A program made the position numbers and the translations under genes. From Hippasteria phrygiana (taxonomy: Eukaryota > Echinodermata > Asteroidea > Valvatida > Goniasteridae): a stretch of 64,000 nt of DNA. The notes below the pieces were generated by a model. That model was not told where the DNA came from. It saw only the letters and a list, made by a program, of their open reading frames with translations, and made no database searches. Positions 50,316 to 62,140 of this stretch are shown in pieces (the first letter of the stretch is position 1; each line of letters opens with the position of its first letter). The stretch is from assembly GCA_037893225.1 (NCBI GenBank), contig JAZGUH010000363.1, positions 1,054,001 to 1,118,000 on the forward strand, read 5' to 3'.

Positions 50316-52734
50316 CATTATGACTACATTTCAAAGACAAATAATTATATATGTCTCTTTAAACTTTTACAGAAATTAGACAGGAGCAGTTTCCATAACA
50401 TTTATCAAAAAAACATTTGGTTCTGAAAAATAGATGTCTTTATGGTTATCCATGATAGCTTTACTTACATAAAGTACCCTTTCCTAGGGGAACCATTGAA
50501 GGGCACTTTATATAATTCTATTCTACAGGAATATGTTAAATCTTGGAACATTCCTGTTTAGTTTTTGGAACAGTCCTTTTCGTTTGAAGAACAAATTTTT
50601 TTTCTTTCATCCCGCCCCATTCCCCTATCCCCAAAAACATAAAGAAGTAAAACAAAAAATATGAATTTATAGACATTACAAAATTAATAGACATTACAAA
50701 ATATGGACACCCTGTCTTTACACATGATTTTTAATACAGAAGAACTTGTGTTCTTAATTTTAATAGAAAGTTATTATTTTACTTATTTTCTTTGTTTTGA
50801 CCAATTAAAATAAACATTATTATATTTGGAGTTCACCATTTTGCAATTTTGCATTTTCTTGACTTTCTCCATGTTCAAAACGTTTGGGTACGTTTATCAA
50901 AGAAGTGCAACTTGTCTGAAATTTTAAACAAAATGTGACCTCTGAAATACTTTTGCTCCGAATTTTTTTTAAAGAACACGGCGACCGCAGTAGACAATTT
51001 TTCAGGGCGAGTGGGGGCGCTATATAATAAAACGTTGTTAGTGGATAGGAAACAACTTGAGAACACGCGATTCTTTCACTCTATCATACTTCATAAAACC
51101 TCGATGAACAGTGGCCCTGTGATGATCATCATTCAGCATAGGCTAGAAACAACCTTTGTCTAACAGTTTTCTACACGATTCTTTAATTGTTCTTTTGATG
51201 AATCATCACACCCTGCATTTTATGTTATGTAAAGTTTTGATAAGAGCGTCACTTTTTATTTCTATAGTTCTCATTTCCGAACGACCCTATTTTTGGCTCC
51301 CGACCGAGGAAAAAAACCTTTTTTATGCCGCCGAACATGTCTAAAATTTAATACTTGCCCCCCAAAAATTTGAAATTAAACACAATCTTTCCAATTTCGT
51401 TAAAAACGCTAATAATAATGTTTAATATTACGTACCAGCTGTACATGTGCTAATATTATGCCAGAAGTTGCCAAAATGGGTGAAAATAAAAGTTAATTTA
51501 GAGCAAGACAGTCATATCATACATTGAACACTTTGCATTTTTATTTAGCCTGATGTACCTTAAACAGAAGTTTGTACCCCCGATTTATATTTTTTGTCGA
51601 CCGATCAACCCTCTTTCAAGGCCCAAAAAATATGAGAACCATAGAAATGTTCAGTGTTTAGACGCATATCTCAAGGCAACTGATATTGAAAAAATTGAAC
51701 GAAAAATTCTGCAAAAAAAATAAACCGCGAAAAAAAGTTTTTGGGTTTTTACACTTTTAAAAGTTGTTTCTCTGATATGAATAAACACTGTTATAAACTG
51801 CTCGCCAACCACAATGACCTACAATTATAAATGAGAAGAGTTAGGAGCGATTGACATTTCAATCATAGTAGAATCTTTATTAGGCACTAGATTTGTACTT
51901 TTTGTGGGCGATGGAAAATTAATAAAATCAACACATCAGAGATTGGGTTGCTTGCCCAGGCCGACGTGGCGACATAGACGCATAATTATCCATTTGTGAT
52001 TAATATAGGAAAATGTCATCACTAAGAAGTGCAACAAATCATTTCAACGATGGAGAACATCACACTTTTAAAATAACTTTTTTTGAACAATCTATATTAA
52101 CTGAAAGGTGTATCTGGGCTTGAATCATGCATTGAGATGCATTCGTTCTATCCCACGAGACCAAAGTTATTACGTAAAATGCGGATGAATCATGATACAA
52201 ATCACAAGCACACAATAGATAGATAGTACTCACTTTGAATAAACAACGAATATTAATAACATCATCCATCATTATCATTTATGTCTTTACGTATTCCAAT
52301 TCAAGATCACTCTGGAGGTATATACCTTGTGACAGCAAACAATTTCTTATATTTGTTCCTTTTTATTCAAACTGAACAAATAATGTAAAGTATTTTAACA
52401 AAATAACTAAGTATTAATTAACTTTTACTCTACTTTAATTCATACGCAAGGTTGCAAACGTGACAAACTGAAGTGGAAGCAAATTAATGTTCCGTTTAGT
52501 TCGCATGCGACCCCGTCTGATTTGAAACAAAGCCCCCGTTAATGTTGAATTGCGCCCTCTGTTGACGTATTAATTAATAAAACGGAGCTAATAATTATTT
52601 TATCACTAGTACAATATGTAGTTGACAAAAACGCGTCACAAAAAATACTCTATTAACAAAAACAAAACAACCATTAGTCTGAAAACCATTATTGAAACTG
52701 TCAAAACATTGTGACCCCCCAAAACAAAGGTTGT
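50316..52734. other. Single-copy AT-rich sequence
   Basis: Nothing recognisable as a gene. A small hairpin at about 50469-50512 (ATAAAGTACCCTT with AAGGGCACTTTAT, one mismatch) could be a tiny MITE. The rest is plain sequence up to the abrupt return of the repeat family at about 52735. Confidence 0.5.
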
Positions 52735-53945
52735 TTAGTGACCAAAGTGCCGCATACAAAATTCGTGTACAAAGTCTGTGAGATTTAGGATAGAACTGAA
52801 AATTCATTAAAAATCAGCCGATGACGTCATCATGACGTCACTTTGGATTTTACATGCTAGTGGCACTATCTACCTACCCACCAATTTGTATGACGATCGG
52901 ACGTACCCTTATATGTGTTTCAAAAAAGCACATTTTTGATGACGTCATGATGACGTCACACATTTTTCAAATGTATGTGAAAGAATATAGGAGCTAACAA
53001 AGCTATTACAAAAAGAATTTTGAATTTAGCATGTTCTGTTGGTGAGATATGGCTTTAAGAAACTTTGAAGTTCAAAAACTTTAATATTACTGTAAAATCG
53101 TATGATGACGTGATCATGACGTCACCTTAATTTTCATCTATAACACGAGCTACCATACCAACATACCATGTTTGAAGGCAATCGGACCTACCGTTCTCTA
53201 GATATAGGCCCTAGAAAAATGCACATTTAAGATGACGTCACATGACACGTGATGACGTCATCATGACGTCACGTTTCGGCTTACATTTTCAGCTGAGGGT
53301 CTATGTTTGTGTTAAGTCTGATTAAGATCCGAGGTTGTTTAGTGACCAAAGTGCCACTTACAAAATTCGTGTACAAAGTCTATGGGATTTGGGATAGAAC
53401 TAAAAAATTCACAGAAAATCAGCCGATGACGTCATCATGACGTCACCTCGGATTTTACATGCTAGTAGCACTATCTACCTACCCACTAATTTTTATGACG
53501 ATCGGACGTACCCTTATGTGTGTTTCAGAAATGCACATTTTTGATGACGTCATGATGACGTCACACATTTTTCAAATGTATGTGAAAGAATATAGGAGCT
53601 AACAAAGCTATTACAAAAAGAATTTTGAATTTAGCATGTTCTGTTGATGAGATATGGCTTTAAGAAACTTTGAATTTCAAAAACTTAAAAATTACTATAA
53701 AATCGTATGATGACGTCATCTTGACGTCACCTCAAATTTCATCTATAACACGAGCTAGCCTACCAACATATCAGGTTTGAAGGAAATCGGACCTACCGTT
53801 CTCTAAATATGGGCCCTTGAAAAACGCACCTTTAAGATGACGTCACGTGACACGTGATGACGTCATCATGACGTCACTCTTCGACATACTATTTCAGCTT
53901 AGGGTCTATGTTTGAGGTAAGTTTGGTTAAGATCTGAGGTTTTTT
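52735..53945 (+). repeat. Two tandem 600-bp palindrome modules
   Basis: Close copies of the modules at 27545-29280, with the landmark GATCCGAGGTTGTTTAGTGA at about 53325. Each contains several paired TGACGTCA palindromes. The start at 52735 is inside a module (GTTGTTTAGTGACCAAAGTG). Confidence 0.85.
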
Positions 53946-54002
53946 AAGACCTAAAGTGCCGCGCAGAAAATTCGTGTACAAAGTCTATGGGATTTTGGTC
54001 AG

Positions 54003-54215
54003 AACTAAAAGAAGAAGAAGAAGAAGAAGAAGAAGAAGAAGAAAAAAAAAAAAAATCAGAACAAAAACAAAGCCTTTTCCGAAGGATTTCGGAAAAGCCA
54101 AAAAAACCGGAACGAAAACAATACCTTTTCCGCAGGTATGCGGAAAAGCTAACGAGAGATGTGTGACTGTTCATGAACAGTACACATAGCTTTTCCGCTC
54201 TCCATTTTCTTTTTT
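54003..54215 (+). repeat. Hairpin cassette 6
   Basis: After (GAA)n and an A run come an imperfect CTTTTCCG/CGGAAAAG hairpin (about 54072-54099), a second at 54125-54148 (CTTTTCCGC with GCGGAAAAG, loop AGGTAT), and a third at 54159-54187 (ATGTGTGACTGTT with AACAGTACACAT). TAGCTTTTCCGC and a T run follow. GCGGAAAAGCTA before the third hairpin and TAGCTTTTCCGC after it can pair perfectly to enclose it. Confidence 0.82.
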
Positions 54216-54217
54216 TT

Positions 54218-54380
54218 TTACATGAAAGGAATTAAGGAATAAAGAGTAAGTTTAAAGAGTGAAAGTATTAAGAGTGAAAGTATAATAAAGGTTGCATGAA
54301 ATATACCTTAGATTTGTAGATATGTTTTCTTTGCGATTATAAGTATCGCACTTTGATGTGTTTTGGTACATGTTGGTTCA
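54218..54380. repeat. Copy of 23818-23980
   Basis: Nearly identical, in the same position relative to a hairpin cassette, showing that cassette plus this segment were duplicated together. Confidence 0.85.
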
Positions 54381-54809
54381 CGTCATTATGGTCTTAATTT
54401 GGAGAATTAAAAACACAGAATTTTAAAAGGGAATCATTTACAACTCTATTTGTGGGGTTAGCACTGTACATTGTGTACAAATGATGTATATGCGCGATGC
54501 GCGGCTGTTCGAGTGGCAAATTGTTTTCTCTAGGAAGGTTAGGGGCAATTACCATAAATGGGCGTATCTAGACCGCTATTACGATCAAGCATATTCATGA
54601 TTAAGTTAATTTATATAATAAGCATCGCACGCATTATTCAGACAGCTATATAAGGTTGAAGTAAAAATATTTTCTCTAGCTACTGTTGTGGCTATATTGG
54701 TAGAGCACTGAAAGCTTTAGACTACAGAGGCCTGGCTTCGAATCCTCTGCCCGATTTATATTTCAAGGGAAAACACAACGTCTATTTATGACAATTGACC
54801 CTAACTTAT
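54381..54809. other. Sequence unique to the right copy, with a tRNA-like patch
   Basis: This stretch replaces the 24-kb locus sequence between the shared segment and the 161-bp satellite. At about 54685-54754 an A-box-like TGGCTATATTGGTAGAGC and a B-box-like GGCTTCGAATCC lie at tRNA spacing, but arms pair poorly. It may be a SINE or a tRNA relic. Confidence 0.4.
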
Positions 54810-55600
54810 CTCACTTCCGTTTTGGACCGGAAGGAAGGGTCACGTGACTTTGCACGTAATATACAAAATGAAGACCCTGGATTATTCTATCGGTTCCCGT
54901 AAAAATCAAAATCAGATCTCTCTCGATTGATTTTTATATTGATTTTCAAAGATTAAACTTTCAAGTTATAAGGCACTTCCGGTTTGGACCGGAAGGAAGG
55001 GTCACGTGACTTTGCACGTAATATAAAAAATGAAGACCCTGGATTATTCTATCAGTTGCCGTAAAAAGCAAAATCAGATCTCTCTCGATTGATTTTATAT
55101 TGATTTTCAAAGATTAAACTTTCAAGTTATAAGGCACTTCCGGTTTAGACCGGAAGGAAGGGTCACGTGACTTTGCACGTAATATACAAAAATGAAGACC
55201 CTGGATCATTCTATCAGTTGCCGTAAAAAGCAAAATCAGATCTCTCTCGATTGATTTTATATTGATTTTCAAAGATTAAACTGTCAAATTATAAGGCACT
55301 TCCGGTTTCGACCGGAAGGAAGGGTCACGTGACTTTGCACGTAATATATAAAATGAAGACCCTGGATTATTCTATCGGTTCCCGTAAAAAGCAAAATCAG
55401 ATCTCTCTCGATTGATTTTATATTGATTTTCAAAGATTAAACTTTCAAGTTATAAGGCACTTCCGGTTTAGACCGGAAGGAAGTGTCACGTGACTTTGCA
55501 CGTAATACAAAAAATGAAGACCCTGGATTATTCTATCAGTTCACATTAAAGCAAAATCAGATCTCTCACGGTTGATTTTATATTGATTTTCAAAAACTAA
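54810..55600 (+). repeat. 161-bp satellite, five units
   Basis: Unit starts are near 54810, 54971, 55132, 55294 and 55455. The sequence matches the array at 24258-25224, including the CTTCCGG...CCGGAAG palindrome and GGTCACGTGAC, with one unit fewer. Confidence 0.92.
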
Positions 55601-57954
55601 ATCTAGAAATCTTTGGTTGCTTGTAATCTGATACTTGATGACGTCATCGTGACGTCATTATCGGAAAACTCGAGAGCTATGTAAACTATGCTATCTGAAG
55701 CAGAAATCTGCATTATATCTCTTGCGGTTGATTTTTCAGCAAATTGTTTAGGTTTAAAGGTCTTTTCATTGCAACTTCCGGTTTGGTGACGTCATCAATT
55801 TTTCTCCACCTCAACTTGTTCTTAGCGTGAAGCCGATTACATACATCAATTATAGAGTGATTTCAGCAAACTTCGCCACACACATCGACCGATTATTCAT
55901 TTTAAGCATTTTTCAACTTGCCGCTAGAGGGCGCTCGAACATTTTATGACGTCACAAATAATTTTTTTGTGAAGTACAACCTAGTCGGAGACCAACATCG
56001 TTGAAAGCAAGTTCCCATCTTTTTCCACTTTCAAATGATGAGGCACTTCCGGTTTGGACCGGAAGGACGGGTCACGTGATTTGACGCACACGAGATAAAA
56101 TAAAGATCCTGGATTATACTATCAATTCCCACAAAAATCAAGTTCCGGGCTCTCACGGTTGATTTTATATTGATTTTCAAAGATTAAATCTGCTAATCTT
56201 TAATTGCTTGTAGTTTGATACATGATGACGTCATCATGACGTCAGAGTAATATGCACGAGTTCAGTACAGGGTCTCAGTGTATGCCAACTCTCATTAAGA
56301 TTGAAGTTTGTTTAAGGGCAAAAGTGCCGATTAGAAAAAACGTGCATAAAGTTGATGAGGTTTTGGGGAGAAAAAGAAAAAGAAGAAGAAGAAAAAACTA
56401 GAGGCAAGTGTTTGTGGACAAACACAGGGCTGTTTCGATTTTTTTTATTGTTAGTTTGGATGTCAAATGTGTATGCAATATTTAAAGTTGTTTGTTAGTT
56501 AGCAATGACGGAGGGATGAAGATGTTGTTATTGGATGTGTGAAGGATTGGTTTAAAAAAAGGAATCGTGTACAAATGCTATGGGAAATAGCCTAGCGAAT
56601 GCCCCTTTAAGATGACATCACATAACATGTAATGACTTCATCATAACGTCATGTCAATTTTCATCTATGACACCGGGTGGCATACCTAAATGGTGTGTTT
56701 CAACTGAATCGGACTTGTACATTTGTAGATATATGGCTTCGAAAAATGCCCCTTTAAGATGACGTCACGTGACATGTGATGACGTCATCATGACGTAAAA
56801 GTTAGGCACACATTCTGAGCAGTTGGGGTAAGTGTCTGCCAAGTTTAAAAGTAGCCAAACTGGCCGGTAAGAAAGAAAACGTTTACAAATGCTATGGGCA
56901 ATAATCTAGCGAGTGCCCCTTTAAGATGACACCACGTGACATGTTATGACTTGATCATAACGTCATGTCAATGTTCATCTATAACACCCGGTGGCATACC
57001 TAGATATTACGTTCCAACTTAATCGGACTTGTACTTTTGTAGATATATGGCTTCGAAAAATGCTCCTTTAAGATGACGTCACATGACATGTGATGTCGTC
57101 ATCATGACGTAAAGGTTCGGCACACATTGTGAGCAGTTGGAGTAAGTGTCTGCTCAGTTTAAAAGTAGCCAAAGTGGCCGGTAAGAAAGAAAAAGTTTAC
57201 AAATGCTATGGGCAATATTCTAGCGACTTGAAAAAAGATTTTTTTTTATGACGTCATCATGACGTCACACAATTTTCGCTTTTTAGGGCATATCTTTGAG
57301 ACATACCAAAGCTATAACAAAAAGAATTTTGAAAATATCTTGTTTTGTTCGCTAGATATAGTGAAAAGAATGTTACAATTATAAAACTTCAAGAATTCAG
57401 CGACTTGAAAAAAGACTACAAATCAACCCTTTTTATAAACAGCATGCACATTTAAGCCATGGTTATCAGCCCTTCCTAGAATTCCTTTGTGTTATATTGA
57501 ATTTGGTCTACATTTTGAAATGGCTCCTATTTCTTACTTGAGTGAGCCACGATCACGAAATTTTGGAATTAGGTACAGGAAAATTCAATGTATACATTTT
57601 TGTAATCAGATTGACCCTTACATGCGTTTAAAAAAAAAATATTTTTGATGACGTCATCATGACGTCACACAATTTTCGCTTTTTAAGGCATATCTTTGAG
57701 ACATACCAAAGCTATAAGAAAAAGAATTTTGAAAATATCTTGTTTTGTTCGCTAGATATAATTTAATGAATGTTACGATTTTCAAAATTCAAAAATTCAT
57801 AAAAAATCACGTGATTACGTCATCATGACGTAAAAGTTCGGCATACATTCTGAGCAGTTGGTCTAAGTGTCTGTTAAGTTTAAAGGCAATCGGCTGCATA
57901 AAAGTAGCCAAAGTGCCTGGCAGAACGAAAACGTGTACAAAGTCTATGGGCAAA
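55601..57954. repeat. Dispersed repeats, copies of left-side blocks
   Basis: About 55630-56360 matches 25230-25960, and a lone satellite-like unit is at 56041. A cassette lies at 56365-56445. About 56570-57800 matches 5660-6560, including the CCTAGAATTCCTTTG module, uninterrupted here. No gene. Confidence 0.8.
56365..56445 (+). repeat. Hairpin cassette 7 (minimal)
   Basis: GA tract, AAAAAACTAGAGG, then one hairpin at 56408-56425 (GTGTTTGT-GG-ACAAACAC), then AGGGCTGTTTCG and a T run. This copy has no palindrome of the GGCTTTTCCG type, so it shows the smallest form of the cassette. Confidence 0.8.
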
Positions 57955-57968
57955 AAGTCTGAAAAAGA

Positions 57969-58002
<34 letters not shown>

Positions 58003-58160
58003 AATCTTAACGAAAACAAGGGCTGTTTCGAAAAACTTTCGAAACAGCCAAAAAAAAAACCGGAACAAAAACAATACCTTTTCCGCAGGTATGCGGAAAA
58101 GCTAACGAGACCTAAGGTGTTTGTCACAGGGACAAACACAGAGCTGTTTCGGATTTGATT
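57955..58160 (+). repeat. Hairpin cassette 8
   Basis: Long A run, then a hairpin at 58021-58049 (GGCTGTTTCGAAA with TTTCGAAACAGCC), a second at 58078-58101 (CTTTTCCGC with GCGGAAAAG) and a third at 58117-58139 (GTGTTTGTC with GACAAACAC), then AGAGCTGTTTCGG. The first stem carries paired changes relative to the usual GGCTTTTCCG type. Confidence 0.82.
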
Positions 58161-58224
58161 GGTATGTGAAGTATGAATGATCAAGAATTGCGAGTGAACT
58201 TCGAAATCATGTGAAATGATTAAT

Positions 58225-59145
58225 GTGAAGTTTGCACCTTTAAGATGACGTCACGTGACCCCTGATGACGTCATGATGACGTCATCATTCATTTTTATCT
58301 TTTAGAGAAAGCAACTTTGAAATTAATCGGACCTACGGTTCTCGAGATATAGGCCCTTCAAAAATGCACCTTTAAGATGTCGTCACGTGACCCCTGATGA
58401 CGTCATCATAATATCATCATTTATTTTCATCTCTTGCATATGCTGGAACTAACTTTGAAATTAATCAGACCTACGGTTCTCTAGATATGGGCCATTCAAA
58501 AATGCACCTTTAAGATGACGTCACGTGACCCCTGATGACGTCATCATAACATCATCATTTATTTTTATCTTTTACGCATACTGGCACACCAACAAAGCAA
58601 CTTTGAAATTATTCGGACCTACGGTTCTCTAGATATGGGCCATTCAAAATTGCACCTTTAAGATGACGTCACGTGACTCCTGATGACGTCATCATAACAT
58701 CATCATATATTTTAATCTTTTACGCATACTGGCACACCAACAAAGCAACTTTGAAATTAATCGGACCTACGGTTCTCGAGATATGGGCTATTCAAAAATG
58801 CACCTTTAAGATGACCTCACGTGACCCCTGATGACGTCATCATAACATCATCATTTATTTTAATCTTTTACGCATGCTGGCACACCAACAAAGCAACTTT
58901 GAAATTCATCGGACCTACGGTTCTCGAGATATGGGCCATTCAAAAATGCACCTTTAAGATGACGTCACGTGACCCCTGATGACGTCATCATGACATCATC
59001 ATGTATTTTCATCTTTTACGCATGCTGGTACACCAACAAAGCAATTTTGAAATTATTCGGACGTACGGTTCTCAAGATATGGGCTACTCAAAAATACACC
59101 TTTAAGATGACGTCACGTGCCCCCCCTGATGACGTAATCATGACG
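58225..59145 (+). repeat. Tandem repeat, about 146 bp, seven units
   Basis: The landmark CACCTTTAAGATGACGTCAC recurs near 58236, 58369, 58506, 58652, 58800, 58949 and 59097. Each is followed by a GTGACCCCTGATGACGTCAT-like stretch and AACAAAGCAACTTTGAAATT. It is a plus-strand counterpart of the antisense array at 30885-31660. Confidence 0.87.
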
Positions 59146-61270
59146 TCGACATCCTTAGACCATCTGTGAGTGGTGGTCTAAGTGTATGCCAAGTCTCAAG
59201 TCGATCGGATTTACCAAAGTGCCCAAGTGCCCTGGTGAAAGAAAAACGTGCACAAACCCTATGGGATAGGAGTCTGAAAATGGGGAAACCGAGAGTTAAA
59301 AAAAATCTGACATTTGTACGCGGAGCGCCACAAAATACTCATGGTTACTGCCTTCCCAGAATTCCTTTGTTATCATATTGTTTTGAGCTAAAATTTGAAA
59401 TGGGCATATTTTGAGAATGGAGTGAGCTACGATCACGAAAAGTTGGAATTAGGTACACGAAAATACAATGTTTAAAACTTCCGAAGGTTTTTTGTCATAC
59501 GCGATTGCTAAAGATACAAAATTCGAACCTGAATTTAATGACCTCCAGATTACGTCATGATGACGTCACGAAAATTTCACTGACGCAGGACCATTTTGGG
59601 CACCCAACTAAGACTTTGCAATAGAGAGAAATAATGCTACTGCTTTGGTTTTTCAGATATAGGGTCCACAAAATTGACTAATTAATATTCATGAAGGTCA
59701 TAACTTGACAACTGCTGACGTCATCATGACGTCATTGTTATATGCACATCAGCGAATGATGATAAATTATTGGTGTACTTCTCAGTCTGATTGAAGAAAG
59801 TTAAAGACGAAAAGTGGCCAGGAGAATGAAAATGTGTGTTATACGAATGGACCGGTGTAGACACAAAAAAAGAAAAACTAGATATAGTGTGTCTGTTTTA
59901 ACAGAACACATGGCTTTTCCGTTTTTGTTTTTTGTTTGGTGAAAGATTGTTTTGCTGCGTGAGATGCAGTTTTTCTATAATACTAAAGTACGTTGTTTTA
60001 CAGAATAAGAACAGTATTGAGTTTCGTAGGCCTATACTATAATGTCACTTAGAATATTGCCTACTAATGAGAAATTCGACTACCCACCAAGTTTCGTGAC
60101 AATCCGACGGATCTACCAATTTATATGTGTCTATAAATTACGCCTTTAATAACGTCATTATGATGTTCCACATCAATCGCCTCTATTTTTTACATATTAT
60201 TTATGACCTAACAAACTTATTTCAAAAAGAATTTCGAAAGTAGTTTGTTCTGTTGACGGGATATGGCTTACAGATTCAAGAACGTAAGCATGTTAAAATC
60301 ATATTCAATTTCCGGCCTTTCAACATACCAGGTTTCACCCTAATCGGTCCAACAACTGTCTAGATATGGCCCCTTTTAAAAACGCACCTTTAAGGTGACG
60401 TCACGTGACACATAATGACGTCACTTCGGAGTTTGCATTCTTGTGACAATATCTGTATACCCACCAATTTTCGTGACGATCGGATGTACCCTTATACGTG
60501 TTTCAAAAAAGCACATTTTGTGATGACGTCCTCATGACAACACACATTTTTCACATTTATATACAATTATGTATGATCTAACAAACCTATTACAAAAAGA
60601 ATTTCTAAATTAGCATGTTCTGTTAATGATATATGGCTTTAAGGTCCAAAAACTTAAACAATACTATAAAATCATATGATGACGTCATCATGACGTCACA
60701 TCAATTTTCATCTATAACATGTTCACCTACCAGCCTACCACGTTTGATCTAATCAGACCTACGGTTCTCTAAATATAGGCCATTCAAAAATGCACATTTA
60801 AGATGATGTCATGTGACCCGTGATGACGTCATCACTAGGGCACTCGTGAAAGCAAACATTCGGAATGTGGTCTTGTCATGTGTCCAGATTGCAGTCTGAT
60901 CAATGACTGTCAAATTTTGGGAGTAGAAATATATTTAAAAACATTTGAAAAATCAGTTGATGACGTCATCATGACGTCACTTTGGATTATGTATGCTAGT
61001 GACAATATTTACCTACCCACCAATTTTCATGTCGTTATGTCAACATGACGTCACATACGTTTTTATCTAAAATACATGCCGGCTCATCTGCATGTCACAA
61101 TTGAACACAATCACACGTACGGTGTGTATATATAGGACCTTCAAAATGCACTTTTTTGATGAGGTCATCGGGACGTCACATATTTTGCCCGACTTTGTGC
61201 ACATAATACGCCATACTAAAGCTATTGCAAAAGGAATTGATTCAGACCCCAAGTTTCACAATAGGCACAA
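59146..61270. repeat. Palindrome-rich modules with hairpin cassette
   Basis: About 59336-59570 matches 2261-2510 and 63056-63300. A cassette is at 59865-59930. 60000-61200 holds more diverged modules with TGACGTCATCATGACGTCA. No gene is supported. Confidence 0.75.
59865..59932 (+). repeat. Hairpin cassette 9 (minimal)
   Basis: AAAAAAAGAAAAACTAGA, then a hairpin at about 59887-59909 (TGTGTCTGTT with AACAGAACACA, one bulge), then TGGCTTTTCCG and a T run. Same layout as the copies at 3940 and 56365. Confidence 0.75.
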
Positions 61271-61750
61271 ATAGACACAAAGGTATGCTTCCCTTCTCCA
61301 AATATCTTAACTGAGTGAATGATGCTGGGTAAATATTTTATTTTGCTTACTGAATTGATTCAATTTCGTTATTGGTTATGACCATCATCTTTACTTTTAT
61401 GAAAGTCTGACATTTATCACAATATTTATCATCAGGGCTTTAGACACCATTTGAGAGAAGAACAAAAATGTTACATATTTGTTTCAACAGAAAAATACAT
61501 CAACTTTTGTTAGATTTGTTTGGCAAGGGGAACATGTAGTCCAACATAGCAACAAAATACAAATGATTGAATGAAATTCTCAATAATGTTTAATTCCACA
61601 ATATGATGAGGCTATTATCGACACTTGCGGAGCCCGAGATGAAGATCAGCAATATATATAAAATGTACGGCTTGCTACCCGATCAGTAAATAAATTGTCT
61701 TATTATCGCATCACGTCTCATTCCATGTGCTGTCCTCAACAGCCTCAAAA

Positions 61751-61844
61751 ATACTCAAAAGAGGGCGCTCGACTAACCTAACGGTCCCGAACTGCACTCG
61801 TGCGTTAAGACCGTTAGGTCAGTCTAGCGCCCTCTCTTAAGTAT
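61751..61844. mobile_element. Hairpin MITE, 94 bp
   Basis: Arms of about 36 bases at 61751-61786 and 61809-61844 are inverted copies with a few mismatches. They include GAGGGCGCT near the outside and GACCTAACGGTC or AACCTAACGGTC near the 22-base loop. Nearly the whole element would fold back on itself. Confidence 0.75.
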
Positions 61845-61854
61845 TTCTCCATTT

Positions 61855-62140
61855 GTGTAAAAACTTGGCACAACCTTTAATTTTGAGACTAATTGGGAAT
61901 TGTTTGTGCAATACAAGGGAAGAAGGCTTTTGTTTTCTGTGAAATTAGATGCTCTTGGCATTGTTTATTTCTGCCTCATTAGTTTTCACTAATTTTGCTG
62001 ACATGAATCTTGAAATAACAGGTTGTATGTTTAGACACCTTTATCAAGGGGGGGGGGGGGGGGGGGGTTGTTGTTATTTTCCAAGATTTTGCTATTCCTG
62101 ACTGATTTTAATGGGGGTATTGTGGTAAATTATTTCCAAG
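61855..62140 (+). repeat. Dispersed repeat paralogous to 32640-33030
   Basis: Shared landmarks in order: ACTTGGCACA, TTTTGTTTTCTGTG or GTGTTTTCTGTG, GCTAACATAAATCTTGAAATAA or GCTGACATGAATCTTGAAATAA, TTATCAAGG, and TGGGGGTATT. Copies are clearly diverged, so the family is older than the palindrome repeats. Confidence 0.7.

Noticed and set aside
58225..59145. Hammerhead-ribozyme-like CTGATGA motifs in the tandem array
   Set aside because: The motif is part of CCCCTGATGACGTCAT and the required GAAA and paired stems of a hammerhead core are absent.
62048..62067. Run of 20 G's
   Set aside because: Probably a simple homopolymer and possibly an assembly or sequencing artefact; no G-quadruplex-type spacing or context.
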